Assembly: GCA_937923945.1 (NCBI GenBank)
Contig: CALDWC010000063.1
Location: 1 to 17,510 of the forward strand
DNA: 17,510 bases
Reading direction: 5' to 3'
Origin: an uncultured Treponema sp.
Lineage (GTDB): Bacteria > Spirochaetota > Spirochaetia > Treponematales > Treponemataceae
The notes under the pieces are model-generated. The model did not search any database. It saw only the letters and a program-made list of their open reading frames with translations, and was not told the DNA's origin. Each line of letters opens with the position of its first letter. Position 1 is the first letter of the stretch. Positions 6,272 to 12,752 of this stretch are shown here, piece by piece. Made by a program: the position numbers and the translations under genes.

Positions 6272-7690
6272 CTAGAAATCTGCCAGCTTCGGTGCCCGCG
6301 GGAACGGAATTACATCGCGAATGTTTCCCATACCCGTTACATACAGCAAGAGTCGTTCAAAACCCAAGCCGAATCCCGAATGCGGAACACTGCCGAATCG
6401 GCGCAAATCCAAAAACCACTCGTAATTCGATGCGTCCAGCTTAAGTTCGTTAATGCGAGCCAACAGTTTTTCGTAGTTTTCTTCACGCTGAGATCCGCCG
6501 ATAATCTCGCCGAGTTCCGGCACCAGCACATCCATTGCCGCAACCGTTTTTCCGTCATCGTTTTGTTTCATATAAAAAGACTTAATTTCTTTTGGGTAAT
6601 TCGTGACAATCACGGGACTTTTAAACACTTCGCCGGTTAAAAACTTTTCGTGTTCCGTTTGTAAGTCACAGCCCCAAAAGGGTTTGTAATCGAACGCATC
6701 GGCACGCTTTTCGAGTTCTTGTATCGCCTCAGTGTAGGTGATTTTTACAAACGGAGTATCGACCACATGCTGTAAGGTTTTTATGAGGTTCGGTTTAATG
6801 CGCTTGTCAAAAAATTGTAAATCCTCGCCGCATTTTTCCAAAGCCCATTTCAGCAAATAACGGATAAAACTTTCCGCAAGTTCCATGTTATCAGCTAATT
6901 CGAAAAAAGCCATTTCCGGTTCAATCATCCAGAACTCGGATAAGTGCCGTGTCGTATTAGAGTTTTCCGCCCGGAATGTCGGTCCGAACGTATAGATTCG
7001 GTTGAGGGCGGTCGCGTATGCTTCCCCTTCAAGCTGTCCTGAAACCGTTAAATAGGTTTTTTTACCAAAAAAGTCTTCCGAGTAATCAAATTCAAAATCA
7101 TCCGGTGTTATCTTTTTTTCTAATGCTTTTTTTGCCAAAGCAGCATAGTCGAGCGTTGTTACCTGAAACATTTCGCCCGCACCCTCACAGTCGGAAGCAG
7201 TAATGAGCGGTGTATGCACATATTGAAAACCGCGTTCCTGAAAAAAGGTATGTACGGCAAACGACATTTGGCTGCGCATGCGGGCAACCGCACCGAAGGT
7301 ATTGGTACGGGGACGCAAATGTGCGATCTCCCGCAAAAATTCCATCGAGTGCTGCTTTTTTTGCAAAGGATAATTTTCCGCATTTGCTTCACCGTACACC
7401 GAAAGGATTGCACCCTGCACTTCCACTTTTTGTCCCGCTCCCGGAGAGGCGACGAGTGAACCGACCACTTTCACGGAAGCTCCCGTCGAAATGCGTTTTA
7501 ATTCTGCTTTCACGGTATTGTCGGTTTTATCTAAATCAAAAATAACTTGAATTGACGAAAAACACGATCCGTCATTTATTTCCAAAAAGGCTAAATTTTT
7601 TGTTTCGCGCTTGGTGCGAACCCATCCGCATACGGTAACTTCTTGTCCGTTCGCTTCCTGCTGTAAAATCTCTTTGACTAATGCTTTCAT
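6272..7690 (-). CDS. asnS: Asparagine-tRNA ligase
   Basis: A cytoplasmic class IIb aminoacyl-tRNA synthetase that charges tRNA-Asn with asparagine using ATP. The N-terminal 105 residues are the anticodon-binding OB fold (VTVCGWVRTKRETKNLAFLE). The catalytic core has GAGEMFQVTTLD near residues 171-181 and motif 2 as FRAENSNTTRHLSEFWMIEP around 239-258. Motif 3 is GLGFERLLLYVTGMGNIRDV near the end, and the C-terminus (IPFPRAPKLADF) is characteristic of AsnRS rather than AspRS. The ATG at 7688-7690 gives 472 residues, the normal length. The frame is open to a TTG at 7729, but that lies in the promoter -35. No ribosome site precedes the ATG, and the promoter is only ten bases away, so the mRNA should be nearly leaderless. 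Confidence 0.96.
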   Translation of the reverse strand: MKALVKEILQQEANGQEVTVCGWVRTKRETKNLAFLEINDGSCFSSIQVIFDLDKTDNTVKAELKRISTGASVKVVGSLVASPGAGQKVEVQGAILSVYGEANAENYPLQKKQHSMEFLREIAHLRPRTNTFGAVARMRSQMSFAVHTFFQERGFQYVHTPLITASDCEGAGEMFQVTTLDYAALAKKALEKKITPDDFEFDYSEDFFGKKTYLTVSGQLEGEAYATALNRIYTFGPTFRAENSNTTRHLSEFWMIEPEMAFFELADNMELAESFIRYLLKWALEKCGEDLQFFDKRIKPNLIKTLQHVVDTPFVKITYTEAIQELEKRADAFDYKPFWGCDLQTEHEKFLTGEVFKSPVIVTNYPKEIKSFYMKQNDDGKTVAAMDVLVPELGEIIGGSQREENYEKLLARINELKLDASNYEWFLDLRRFGSVPHSGFGLGFERLLLYVTGMGNIRDVIPFPRAPKLADF

Positions 7691-7700
7691 AATATTTCTA

Positions 7701-7729
7701 AGAATACCGCAAGCAGGGTAAAAAGTCAA
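7701..7729 (-). promoter_or_regulatory. Promoter of asnS
   Basis: On the minus strand TTGACT (7724-7729) and TATTCT (7701-7706) are 17 bases apart. The -10 ends ten bases before the ATG, which predicts a leader of only a few bases. Confidence 0.65.
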
Positions 7730-7839
7730 GAGGTTGTTTTGTCCACGCCACGGAAATCAACTTTACAAGAATTTATCGTCTCTATAGTTTTTCGGCTTTT
7801 TTAGAAGTTAAACCGGTCATCGTAGATGATAAATCCTAA
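7730..7839. other. Short non-coding stretch upstream of asnS
   Basis: Between the asnS promoter and repeat copy A I see no gene, RNA or clear structure. T-rich pieces occur around 7790-7803 but without a convincing stem. Confidence 0.4.
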
Positions 7840-8022
7840 TAGAGAAACGCTGATTAAAGGTTTTACACCATTAACAGCATTTCTCTATTCTTTCTCAATG
7901 AGTATCTGCCCATTTGCGAAACAACGATTTTAAAGGTGGCACTGATAAGGTAGCCTTTTAAAAATCTAACCTAAGTTTTTGAAAGGCAACCGTAATTGGC
8001 GATTGAATTAATCAGTTATCCT
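7840..8022 (-). mobile_element. Dispersed hairpin element, copy A (reverse orientation)
   Basis: The left end TAGAGAAACGCTGATTAAAGG corresponds to the right end of copy C in inverse orientation. It folds with TTAACAGCATTTCTCTATT (ending about 7889) into a hairpin. The shared core TTTGCGAAACAACGATTTTAAAGG follows. The other terminal hairpin is interrupted after GGCACTGAT by about 60 bp that form their own inverted repeat (GGTAGCCTTTTAAAAA paired with TTTTTGAAAGGCAACC). The element ends GAATTAATCAGTTATCCTA, so it touches the stop codon of the kinase gene. Confidence 0.75.
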
Positions 8023-8890
8023 ACAGCGTTTCGATACGTTTTATCAAATAGGGAAACACCGCTTCAAAGTCGACACCATACGTGTTGTAGTTTTCATGCG
8101 AAACGGTTTCTTTGATCGCGGCTTCAACAAAATCGGCAGCAAGCGAATATGCCTGCTGCAACGTTGCATCCCGCATCAAAGCGCCGACACACACGCTCGC
8201 AAAAATATCGCCGGTGCCGTGAAAACTTTTCGGCTGCTTGTTGTGAAAGTAATACGAAAAAGTTTTCGTTTCGCTGTTATATGCAGCAATACCGATTTTA
8301 CCCTTTGTGCCCTTTATCGTCGATTGGTCGGAAGTAAACTCAACTCCTTTGAGCACCACCTGCTTTGCACCGAGTTTGCTCAAGTCCAAAAGCATATTTC
8401 GGATATACGTTTCATCGTACTCTCCCGCTTTTTTGTACGGAACCCCCAACATAAAAGACGCTTCCGTCATATTCGGTAGCACCACATCCGCAATTCCGAC
8501 TAAACGTGCCATTTCGAACGCAAATTCCTGCGTAAACCCCGTATACAAAGCTCCGTTATCCGCCATGCACGGATCAACAATCCGCAACGTTTTTTTCGAA
8601 GCAAAATCCGCAAAGAGTTTTTTCATCAAATTGATTTGTTCAAACGAACCGAGATAGCCCGTGTAAATCGCATCAAAGGTAAAGCCTTCTTTTTTCCAAT
8701 GCGCGCAAATCGGCGTAATTTCGTTCGTTAAATCGTGAAACGTAAAACCTTGAAACATCGTATGCGTTGAAAGAACCGCCGTCGGGATAATTGCCGTTTC
8801 AACTCCAAGCGCCGAAATAATCGGCAACGCAACCGTGAGCGAACATTTTCCCACACACGAAATATCCTGAATAGTAACCACTCGCTTCAT
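8021..8890 (-). CDS. pdxY: Pyridoxal/pyridoxamine kinase
   Basis: A cytoplasmic ribokinase-family enzyme of 289 residues that phosphorylates pyridoxal and related B6 vitamers with ATP, so it salvages cofactor. The N-terminus (MKRVVTIQDISCVGKCSLTV) and the substrate region (ALGVETAIIPTAVLSTHT, then YTGYLGS) fit the PdxY/PdxK family. VDPCMADNG is at about 105-113, and GTGD at 225-228 supplies the anion hole and catalytic aspartate D228. The length is normal. The start is ATG at 8888-8890 with AAGGAAG about 9 bases upstream. PdxY, PdxK and related hydroxymethylpyrimidine kinases cannot be separated with certainty. It appears monocistronic. Its TAG stop falls in the terminal repeat of element copy A, so the present C-terminus may have been set by that insertion. 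Confidence 0.9.
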   Translation of the reverse strand: MKRVVTIQDISCVGKCSLTVALPIISALGVETAIIPTAVLSTHTMFQGFTFHDLTNEITPICAHWKKEGFTFDAIYTGYLGSFEQINLMKKLFADFASKKTLRIVDPCMADNGALYTGFTQEFAFEMARLVGIADVVLPNMTEASFMLGVPYKKAGEYDETYIRNMLLDLSKLGAKQVVLKGVEFTSDQSTIKGTKGKIGIAAYNSETKTFSYYFHNKQPKSFHGTGDIFASVCVGALMRDATLQQAYSLAADFVEAAIKETVSHENYNTYGVDFEAVFPYLIKRIETL

Positions 8891-8925
8891 ATTTTTCTTC
8901 CTTAAATTTTTAGCTTATCTTTTCT

Positions 8926-8953
8926 ATTATACTCCCGTTTTATTTTCTGTAAA
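8926..8953 (-). promoter_or_regulatory. Promoter of the pyridoxal kinase gene
   Basis: On the minus strand TTTACA (8948-8953) and a perfect TATAAT (8926-8931) are separated by 16 bases, about 35 bases before the start codon. Confidence 0.7.
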
Positions 8954-9071
8954 GTAGTTTGTAAAATATTTTTTAGAAAAACCTCTCCTATGTCTGCAAT
9001 AAGTTTCAACACCGGGAAAGCAAAACCAGCCGCTTAAAAAACAATAAAGAAAAATTTTTTTATACCGACAA
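8954..9071. other. Non-coding stretch between divergent genes
   Basis: An AT-rich segment between the kinase promoter and repeat copy B. I see no gene or clear signal in it. Together with copy B it makes up most of the 353-base gap between the divergent genes. Confidence 0.4.
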
Positions 9072-9226
9072 TTAAGGAAACGGTGATTAAAGGCTTGATG
9101 CCGTTTAACATCGTTTCCTTAAATTGTTTTTCAATGTTCTGTATAAGTGGCTCTGAACATTTGTGAAACAACGATTTTAAAGGTAGTACTAATTAATTCT
9201 CTATTGAATTAATCAGTGCCTCTTTG
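9072..9226 (-). mobile_element. Dispersed hairpin element, copy B (reverse orientation)
   Basis: About 155 bp. The left end TTAAGGAAACGGTGATTAAA pairs with TTTAACATCGTTTCCTTAA to form a long terminal hairpin with a 12-base loop. A central hairpin follows, AATGTTC with GAACATT around 9133-9163, then the core TGTGAAACAACGATTTTAAAGG. The other terminal hairpin is GTACTAATTAATTC with GAATTAATCAGTGC, ending in CAGTGCCTCTTTG. The terminal inverted repeats match over about 13 of 18 bases. This copy lies in a divergent promoter region, immediately upstream of the ribosome site of the 151-aa gene. Confidence 0.85.
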
Positions 9227-9243
9227 CAGAATAAAGGTGATGT

Positions 9244-9699
9244 ATGCTTCATAATATTGTTTTTACCGATAATATTTTTATTGTATCACGGAGCTTGTCG
9301 TTGATTGCACAAAGCTTGCAGTTGGATTTTTCAGATGAGCTTTTTATTGCAAAATTTGAAGATGATATTGTGTTCTGCGCGGAAACAATAAAAAAAATAT
9401 TCGAAAAATTGAGTTCGCAAGAACATTTGCATGATTACATTGACACAATGAAATGTTTATATTCCTGCACCTCCCGTTTTATTCAACTTATGACGGATTT
9501 AGAAATTGACAATAAAAATATTTTTCTCCAAAGTCCGGAAAAGATCGCTGAACTAAAAAAAGAAATGAGTGAAATTGAACGGGACATTTCAAAAAAAGTC
9601 AGAAACACCAACACGGACGCCGAAATTATCAACATCGTTTCGGAAATGGAACTGACGGAACTTTTGGATTTCGGCAATACCGTTATTCCGACAAAGTAA
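9244..9699 (+). CDS. Protein of unknown function upstream of rsmD
   Basis: I do not recognise this 151-residue protein. It is acidic to neutral, predicted mostly helical, with no signal peptide or membrane segment. A charged coiled-coil-like stretch occupies about residues 98-120 (EKIAELKKEMSEIERDISKK). The start is ATG at 9244 with AAAGGTG about 5 bases before it. It ends 18 bases before rsmD on the same strand, so the two probably form an operon, which hints at a housekeeping role but gives no function. Its upstream region is occupied by repeat copy B, so its promoter must lie within or beyond that element. Confidence 0.82.
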   Translation: MLHNIVFTDNIFIVSRSLSLIAQSLQLDFSDELFIAKFEDDIVFCAETIKKIFEKLSSQEHLHDYIDTMKCLYSCTSRFIQLMTDLEIDNKNIFLQSPEKIAELKKEMSEIERDISKKVRNTNTDAEIINIVSEMELTELLDFGNTVIPTK

Positions 9700-9717
9700 A
9701 CTAATCGGTAAAAAATT

Positions 9718-10260
9718 ATGCGAATAACCGGTGGAACTTTAACCAATCGACGAACGGACGTTCCGGCAGGCGAAGTTCGTCCCACGATGGATCGCGTCCG
9801 CGAATCCGTGTTTGCGATTTTAGGTGATTTAAGCGGTTTATCTTTTTTGGATTTATTTTCCGGTTCCGCAACCTGTGCGTTGGAAGCTTTTTCACGAGGA
9901 GCCTACCCTATCTGCATCGTTGAAAAAGATAAAAAGAAAATACCGGTAATTTTGAAAAATATTTCACTTGCCGATAAAGCGATCGACTGCAAGTTTATTG
10001 CGGCGGAACTTTTTGTTCAGCGGAACAAAATCGCATTTGATATTATCAACATCGATCCGCCGTACCGCTACGCGTACTACGATGAACTTTTACAAAATCT
10101 CGTTCACTCGCAAACGGTAAAAGACGGAAGCATTATGTTAGTGCAATATGCAAATGAAACCCGCATCAACGCTCCGGAAGTTCTCACTCACATTGACGAG
10201 CGGATGTTCGGACGAACCGTTGTTACTTTTTTTAAATACAACAAAAATCAAACCGAATAA
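9718..10260 (+). CDS. rsmD: 16S rRNA (guanine-N2)-methyltransferase RsmD
   Basis: It transfers a methyl group from S-adenosylmethionine to N2 of G966 (E. coli numbering) of 16S rRNA. The N-terminal MRITGGTLTNRR and RPTMDRVRESVF at residues 21-32 are family signatures. SAM-binding motif I is FLDLFSGSATCALEAFSRGA at 43-62, with V-E-K closing the next strand at 68-70. The catalytic motif is DPPY at 113-116. At 180 residues it has normal length. The start ATG at 9718 is preceded only by a weak GGT, so it may depend on coupling to the gene upstream. It is convergent with the small-gene cluster that follows, and the 40-base gap contains no convincing terminator. Confidence 0.94.
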   Translation: MRITGGTLTNRRTDVPAGEVRPTMDRVRESVFAILGDLSGLSFLDLFSGSATCALEAFSRGAYPICIVEKDKKKIPVILKNISLADKAIDCKFIAAELFVQRNKIAFDIINIDPPYRYAYYDELLQNLVHSQTVKDGSIMLVQYANETRINAPEVLTHIDERMFGRTVVTFFKYNKNQTE

Positions 10261-10300
10261 AAAATCGCACCAATATTTTACGCAACGGCTGGAGCAGAAA

Positions 10301-10669
10301 CTATTCGAGCGTTTTTTCAAATGTTTCTTTTAATCCGTCGCGCCACTGTTTTGATGCAACCGGTTCTTCAAAGTTAAATGTTTTTAAAATTTTAAACGAT
10401 TTACGGTTGCGCGGATTTGTATCGGTAAACTGAACAATGCCGAACGTTCCTTTTCCGAGATAAATCAGCTCCGCATTTTCAGGAAGCGTTTCACTCGCCA
10501 AGATACTGTTACGCGCACAGTCAAAATGCATCGGCTGTTTACTGACCGAATCCGTCATTGCTTGTGTAATTTCCGTAATCGGTAATCCGCATTTCGGACA
10601 AATAAACTCACCGTAATCAATTATTTTTTTCGGTTCATGACTGTTTTTTTTTCGTCGATTGTTTTTCAC
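10301..10669 (-). CDS. Small putative zinc-binding protein of unknown function
   Basis: A 122-residue protein with no family I can name. A very basic N-terminus (KNNRRKKNSHEPKK) precedes a likely metal site, C24-x2-C27 with H48-x2-C51 (FICPKCG ... PMHFDCAR), suggesting a single C2HC zinc knuckle. The remainder, with GKGTFGIVQF, looks beta-rich and then helical. A nucleic-acid-binding role is possible from the basic tail plus zinc knuckle, but this is inference. The start is GTG at 10667-10669 with GAGGGG 5-6 bases upstream. It overlaps the stop of the gene before it by four bases (GTGA), a classic coupling arrangement. It is probably last in the ruvA-yraN run. Confidence 0.8.
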   Translation of the reverse strand: MKNNRRKKNSHEPKKIIDYGEFICPKCGLPITEITQAMTDSVSKQPMHFDCARNSILASETLPENAELIYLGKGTFGIVQFTDTNPRNRKSFKILKTFNFEEPVASKQWRDGLKETFEKTLE

Positions 10670-10914
10670 AGTTCCCCTCGCAAAATGAGAATTTGGTTTG
10701 TAATAATCGTTGCAAGACGGTAGATGGCTCCTTCAATATATGCAGGGTCATCAAGTTTTGCACGAATCGCTGAAATATGGTAATCCGCTTCATATGAATC
10801 ATCAGAACAAGAGGTGTTTGAATGAAACCTGTTTTGTTGCAACGACGCAAACGATTTTATTTTATTGGTTTTTGCTTTTTTTACAAGGGCATCTTCTGTT
10901 AAACTTTTATTCAC
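10666..10914 (-). CDS. Small protein of unknown function between yraN and the zinc-knuckle gene
   Basis: I do not recognise this protein of 82 residues, or 89 if the ATG at 10933-10935 is used. I favour the GTG at 10912-10914: GGAG lies 9 bases before it, inside the end of yraN, and the codon overlaps the yraN stop as GTGAATAA. The upstream ATG has no ribosome site near it. The N-terminal half is basic and serine-rich (KKAKTNKIKSFASLQQNRFH), and the C-terminal half is a likely helical segment (SAIRAKLDDPAYIEGAIYRL). It ends four bases into the next gene. Both junctions point to co-translation with yraN and the zinc-knuckle gene. Confidence 0.72.
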   Translation of the reverse strand: MNKSLTEDALVKKAKTNKIKSFASLQQNRFHSNTSCSDDSYEADYHISAIRAKLDDPAYIEGAIYRLATIITNQILILRGEL

Positions 10915-11284
10915 CTGAGTAATCTCCAAAGGCATTTTCGATATATATAATCTCCGGTTCCACCGGTAAAAACGGATTCGTTTTTAAAACGGCAACATCA
11001 AAACTCATTGGCATCTGTTGATAGTGTGCATGACTTGCAAGAAAAAATTTTGCCGCAGTGACAATTTTTTCCTGTTTTTTTTCATTGATCAAAATACTTA
11101 AATTTTCAATATCGGTCTGCAGCATTGTTTTTACTTCAATAAATTTCAACCCCGTTGTATCAAGCGCAATAATATCAATTTCCGCCGTTCGGATACGGAA
11201 GTTTTTCTCCAAAATCGTCCATTGCTTTTTTTCCAAAAATGCACATACCGCCTGCTCGCCGCGGGTTCCAATTTCATTTGCCAT
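10907..11284 (-). CDS. yraN: YraN / UPF0102-family nuclease-like protein
   Basis: A 125-residue member of the UPF0102 family, a conserved PD-(D/E)xK nuclease-fold protein of unsettled function often found near DNA-processing genes. The family signature is clear: NEIGTRGEQAVCAFLEKKQW at the start, then AEIDIIAL (E35, D37) and FIEVKT (E50, K52), which form the fold's active-site set. The glycine usually before E-I-D is alanine here. I choose the ATG at 11282-11284 because the family begins just there; an in-frame TTG at 11314 would add ten residues with no ribosome site. It lies 86 bases downstream of ruvA on the same strand and overlaps the following small gene. Confidence 0.9.
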   Translation of the reverse strand: MANEIGTRGEQAVCAFLEKKQWTILEKNFRIRTAEIDIIALDTTGLKFIEVKTMLQTDIENLSILINEKKQEKIVTAAKFFLASHAHYQQMPMSFDVAVLKTNPFLPVEPEIIYIENAFGDYSGE

Positions 11285-11370
11285 ATTGACTGCCTGTACT
11301 ATTGTTATCGGCAAAAAATAAATAAGGGTAAGTATTTTATAACGGAGCGTATTGAATGAACAAATGTCCC

Positions 11371-11964
11371 CTACCCCGCCGATAACCGAATGATTGCAGC
11401 CCGCAATAATTCGTTTTCATTTATCGTATCACCGTGCTGTTTTTTTTCGCTCGCGAGATTTGCAATGCAGGTTTCAGCTCGACGGCGTTCAAAACCCATT
11501 TCCGTTAAAGCGATCACGAGATCGGCGTATTCACCGGCGGCGGCAGGTTCCGCAAAATCTTTTTCCGTGGTGAGTTTTCCTTTCAGCGTCAGTAAAATTT
11601 TTTGTGCCGTTACTTTGCCGATGCCCGGAACGCGTTTTAACTTTTCGGCATCTCCGGAATCCAGAATCCCAATCAAATCCGGCAGCTCAATATTTGAAAG
11701 AATTTTCACCGCCTGTTTCGGACCGATGCCGTTTACTTTCAGCAAATCCAGAAACAGCATCCGCTCCTTTTTTGACGTAAACCCGAAAAGCTGCATGCCG
11801 TTTTCTTGATGCTGGAGGTATACATACACTCGCGTCTTTTCGTTGACAATCAGCTTTTCGATACTCTTTGCCGGCATAATAAGTGACCACTCAATACTTC
11901 CGGTATCAAGAGCAATGCTGTCAGAATATTTTTCCGTTACCGTTCCAAGAAAACTGTTAAACAT
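11371..11964 (-). CDS. ruvA: Holliday junction branch migration protein RuvA
   Basis: RuvA binds four-way junctions as a tetramer and loads the RuvB helicase during recombination and repair. All three regions are present: the N-terminal OB fold (MFNSFLGTVTEKYSDSIALD, ending near GMQLFGFTSKKER), two helix-hairpin-helix motifs at residues 77-89 (VNGIGPKQAVKIL) and 112-124 (VPGIGKVTAQKIL), and the C-terminal RuvB-binding domain (EYADLVIALTEMGFERRRAE to the end). Length 197, as usual. The ATG at 11962-11964 has only a weak ribosome site. ruvB and ruvC are not in this window. The promoter overlaps the end of the upstream gene remnant. Confidence 0.96.
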   Translation of the reverse strand: MFNSFLGTVTEKYSDSIALDTGSIEWSLIMPAKSIEKLIVNEKTRVYVYLQHQENGMQLFGFTSKKERMLFLDLLKVNGIGPKQAVKILSNIELPDLIGILDSGDAEKLKRVPGIGKVTAQKILLTLKGKLTTEKDFAEPAAAGEYADLVIALTEMGFERRRAETCIANLASEKKQHGDTINENELLRAAIIRLSAG

Positions 11965-11982
11965 ACTTTCACAACCATAGAT

Positions 11983-12010
11983 ATTTTATTGTATCGTAAA
12001 GCCGCATCAA
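11983..12010 (-). promoter_or_regulatory. Probable promoter of ruvA
   Basis: On the minus strand TTGATG (12005-12010) and TAAAAT (11983-11988) are 16 bases apart. The -35 overlaps the stop codon of the remnant gene at 12007. The predicted leader is short, about a dozen bases. Confidence 0.5.
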
Positions 12011-12387
12011 GTGTCTAGTCCTCGCATTGCCAACTCTTTATCGGTATCACGCGTCTTTATTGTGTGCAGTTGTTCCACTAAGCGGCGTGCAGCAGGCGGA
12101 TACTGTTTTGGTTCAAGATACCTTTTTGTGGGATTCTTTTTTACGGTAAAGTTATGATAGCAAGAAATAGAAGCGTCTTCTCTAGCAAAATCACGGTTAG
12201 TAACATAGTCCTTCTTTGAATCATACACATCATGACGACCGTAGTCATGACGCCCGCTATTTACCGTAACATACCAGATTTCATTCGTACCGTTTTTTGT
12301 GCATTCATAGCATTTCTGTCCGTCAACTGTAACGATTTTATCCGAGGCTTCTTCATTAACAACTTCAAACCATGTTTCATCGATCAT
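12007..12387 (-). pseudogene. Detached C-terminal part, probably of the same broken AAA ATPase gene
   Basis: An open frame of 126 codons from an ATG at 12385-12387 (MIDETWFEVVNEEASDKIVT to GLDT). The coding pattern continues upstream of this ATG as KEAFSK in the same frame, so the ATG is probably internal and not a true start. It overlaps the end of the AAA fragment by four bases in another frame, which suggests an internal deletion with frameshift in a formerly longer gene. The charged, beta-rich sequence, with repeated RHDYGRHD and a final PPAARRLVEQLHTI, matches no domain I can name. It could instead be a separate, intact small gene coupled to the one upstream; I think that less likely. 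Confidence 0.55.
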
Positions 12388-12578
12388 TTTACTAAACGCT
12401 TCTTTGCCGGCAATTCATTTGATGCGGTAAACAAAGCTTTGAGCGGCACATTCATTATCGTGCTGCCGTTATGAAATTTTCGTTCGTTGATAATAGTCAG
12501 TAGTGTGTTTAAAATTGCGAGGCTCGCTTTCCAGATTTCATCCAAAAAAGCAATGTCGGCTTCAGGCAGCATATTTTC
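12384..12578 (-). pseudogene. Fragment of a MoxR/RavA-type AAA+ ATPase
   Basis: The translated piece TENMLPEADIAFLDEIWKAS then LAILNTLLTIINERKFHNG and PLKALFTASNELPAK is the Walker B to sensor-1 region of MoxR/RavA ATPases; these proteins act as chaperone-like partners of VWA-domain proteins. The Walker A region, the arginine finger and the rest of the AAA module are missing. A proline usual after KAS in this motif is leucine here. The upstream side stops exactly at the terminal repeat of element copy C, where an in-frame TGA lies in the element. The downstream side goes out of frame near 12390-12410. The gene is dead. Confidence 0.85.
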
Positions 12579-12580
12579 CG

Positions 12581-12740
12581 TAAGGAGGCACTGATTAATT
12601 CAATTGAGAATTAATCAGTGCCCACCTTTAAAATCTATTGTTTCGAAAATGTTCAGAATCTACCTTATTATGCTGAACATTGAGGAGCAATTAGAAAACG
12701 CCGATAAACGGCGTCAAGCCTTTAATCAGTGTTTCCTTAA
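12581..12740 (+). mobile_element. Dispersed hairpin element, copy C
   Basis: About 160 bp and the best reference copy. Its ends, TAAGGAGGCACTGATTAA and (inverted) TTAAGGAAACACTGATTAA, are imperfect terminal inverted repeats. Left hairpin: GGCACTGATTAATTC (12587-12601), loop AATTGA, GAATTAATCAGTGCC (12608-12622), a perfect 15-bp stem. Then come the core CCACCTTTAAAATC and TTGTTTCG, a central hairpin AATGTTCAG with CTGAACATT and a 16-base loop, and a right hairpin around AAACGGCGTCAAGCC. No open reading frame is inside. It separates the AAA ATPase fragment from the 3' end of tdh. Confidence 0.9.
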
Positions 12741-12752
12741 CGATTAAAACAA

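Noticed and set aside
7840..9226. Integron attC sites or gene cassettes, known from T. denticola
   Set aside because: The repeats have hairpins but no clear attC core pair, both orientations occur, and they separate ordinary housekeeping genes with their own promoters.
9204..9232. Promoter for the 151-aa gene supplied by element copy B (TTGAAT, 17 bases, CAGAAT)
   Set aside because: The -10 is poor, and transcription from it would begin after the AAAGG ribosome site, so it would not make a normal message.
12007..12387. Independent intact 126-aa gene
   Set aside because: Its coding pattern continues upstream of the ATG and it follows the broken ATPase fragment out of frame, so a detached C-terminus is more likely. 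I keep this as an alternative only.
12581..12740. Element as a simple rho-independent terminator
   Set aside because: None of the hairpins is followed by a U-tract, and copies B and D lie between divergent genes where no terminator is needed.
12581..12740. Target-site duplication of the element
   Set aside because: No flanking direct repeat of fixed length can be seen consistently at the six copies; the element edges are too variable to place by eye.
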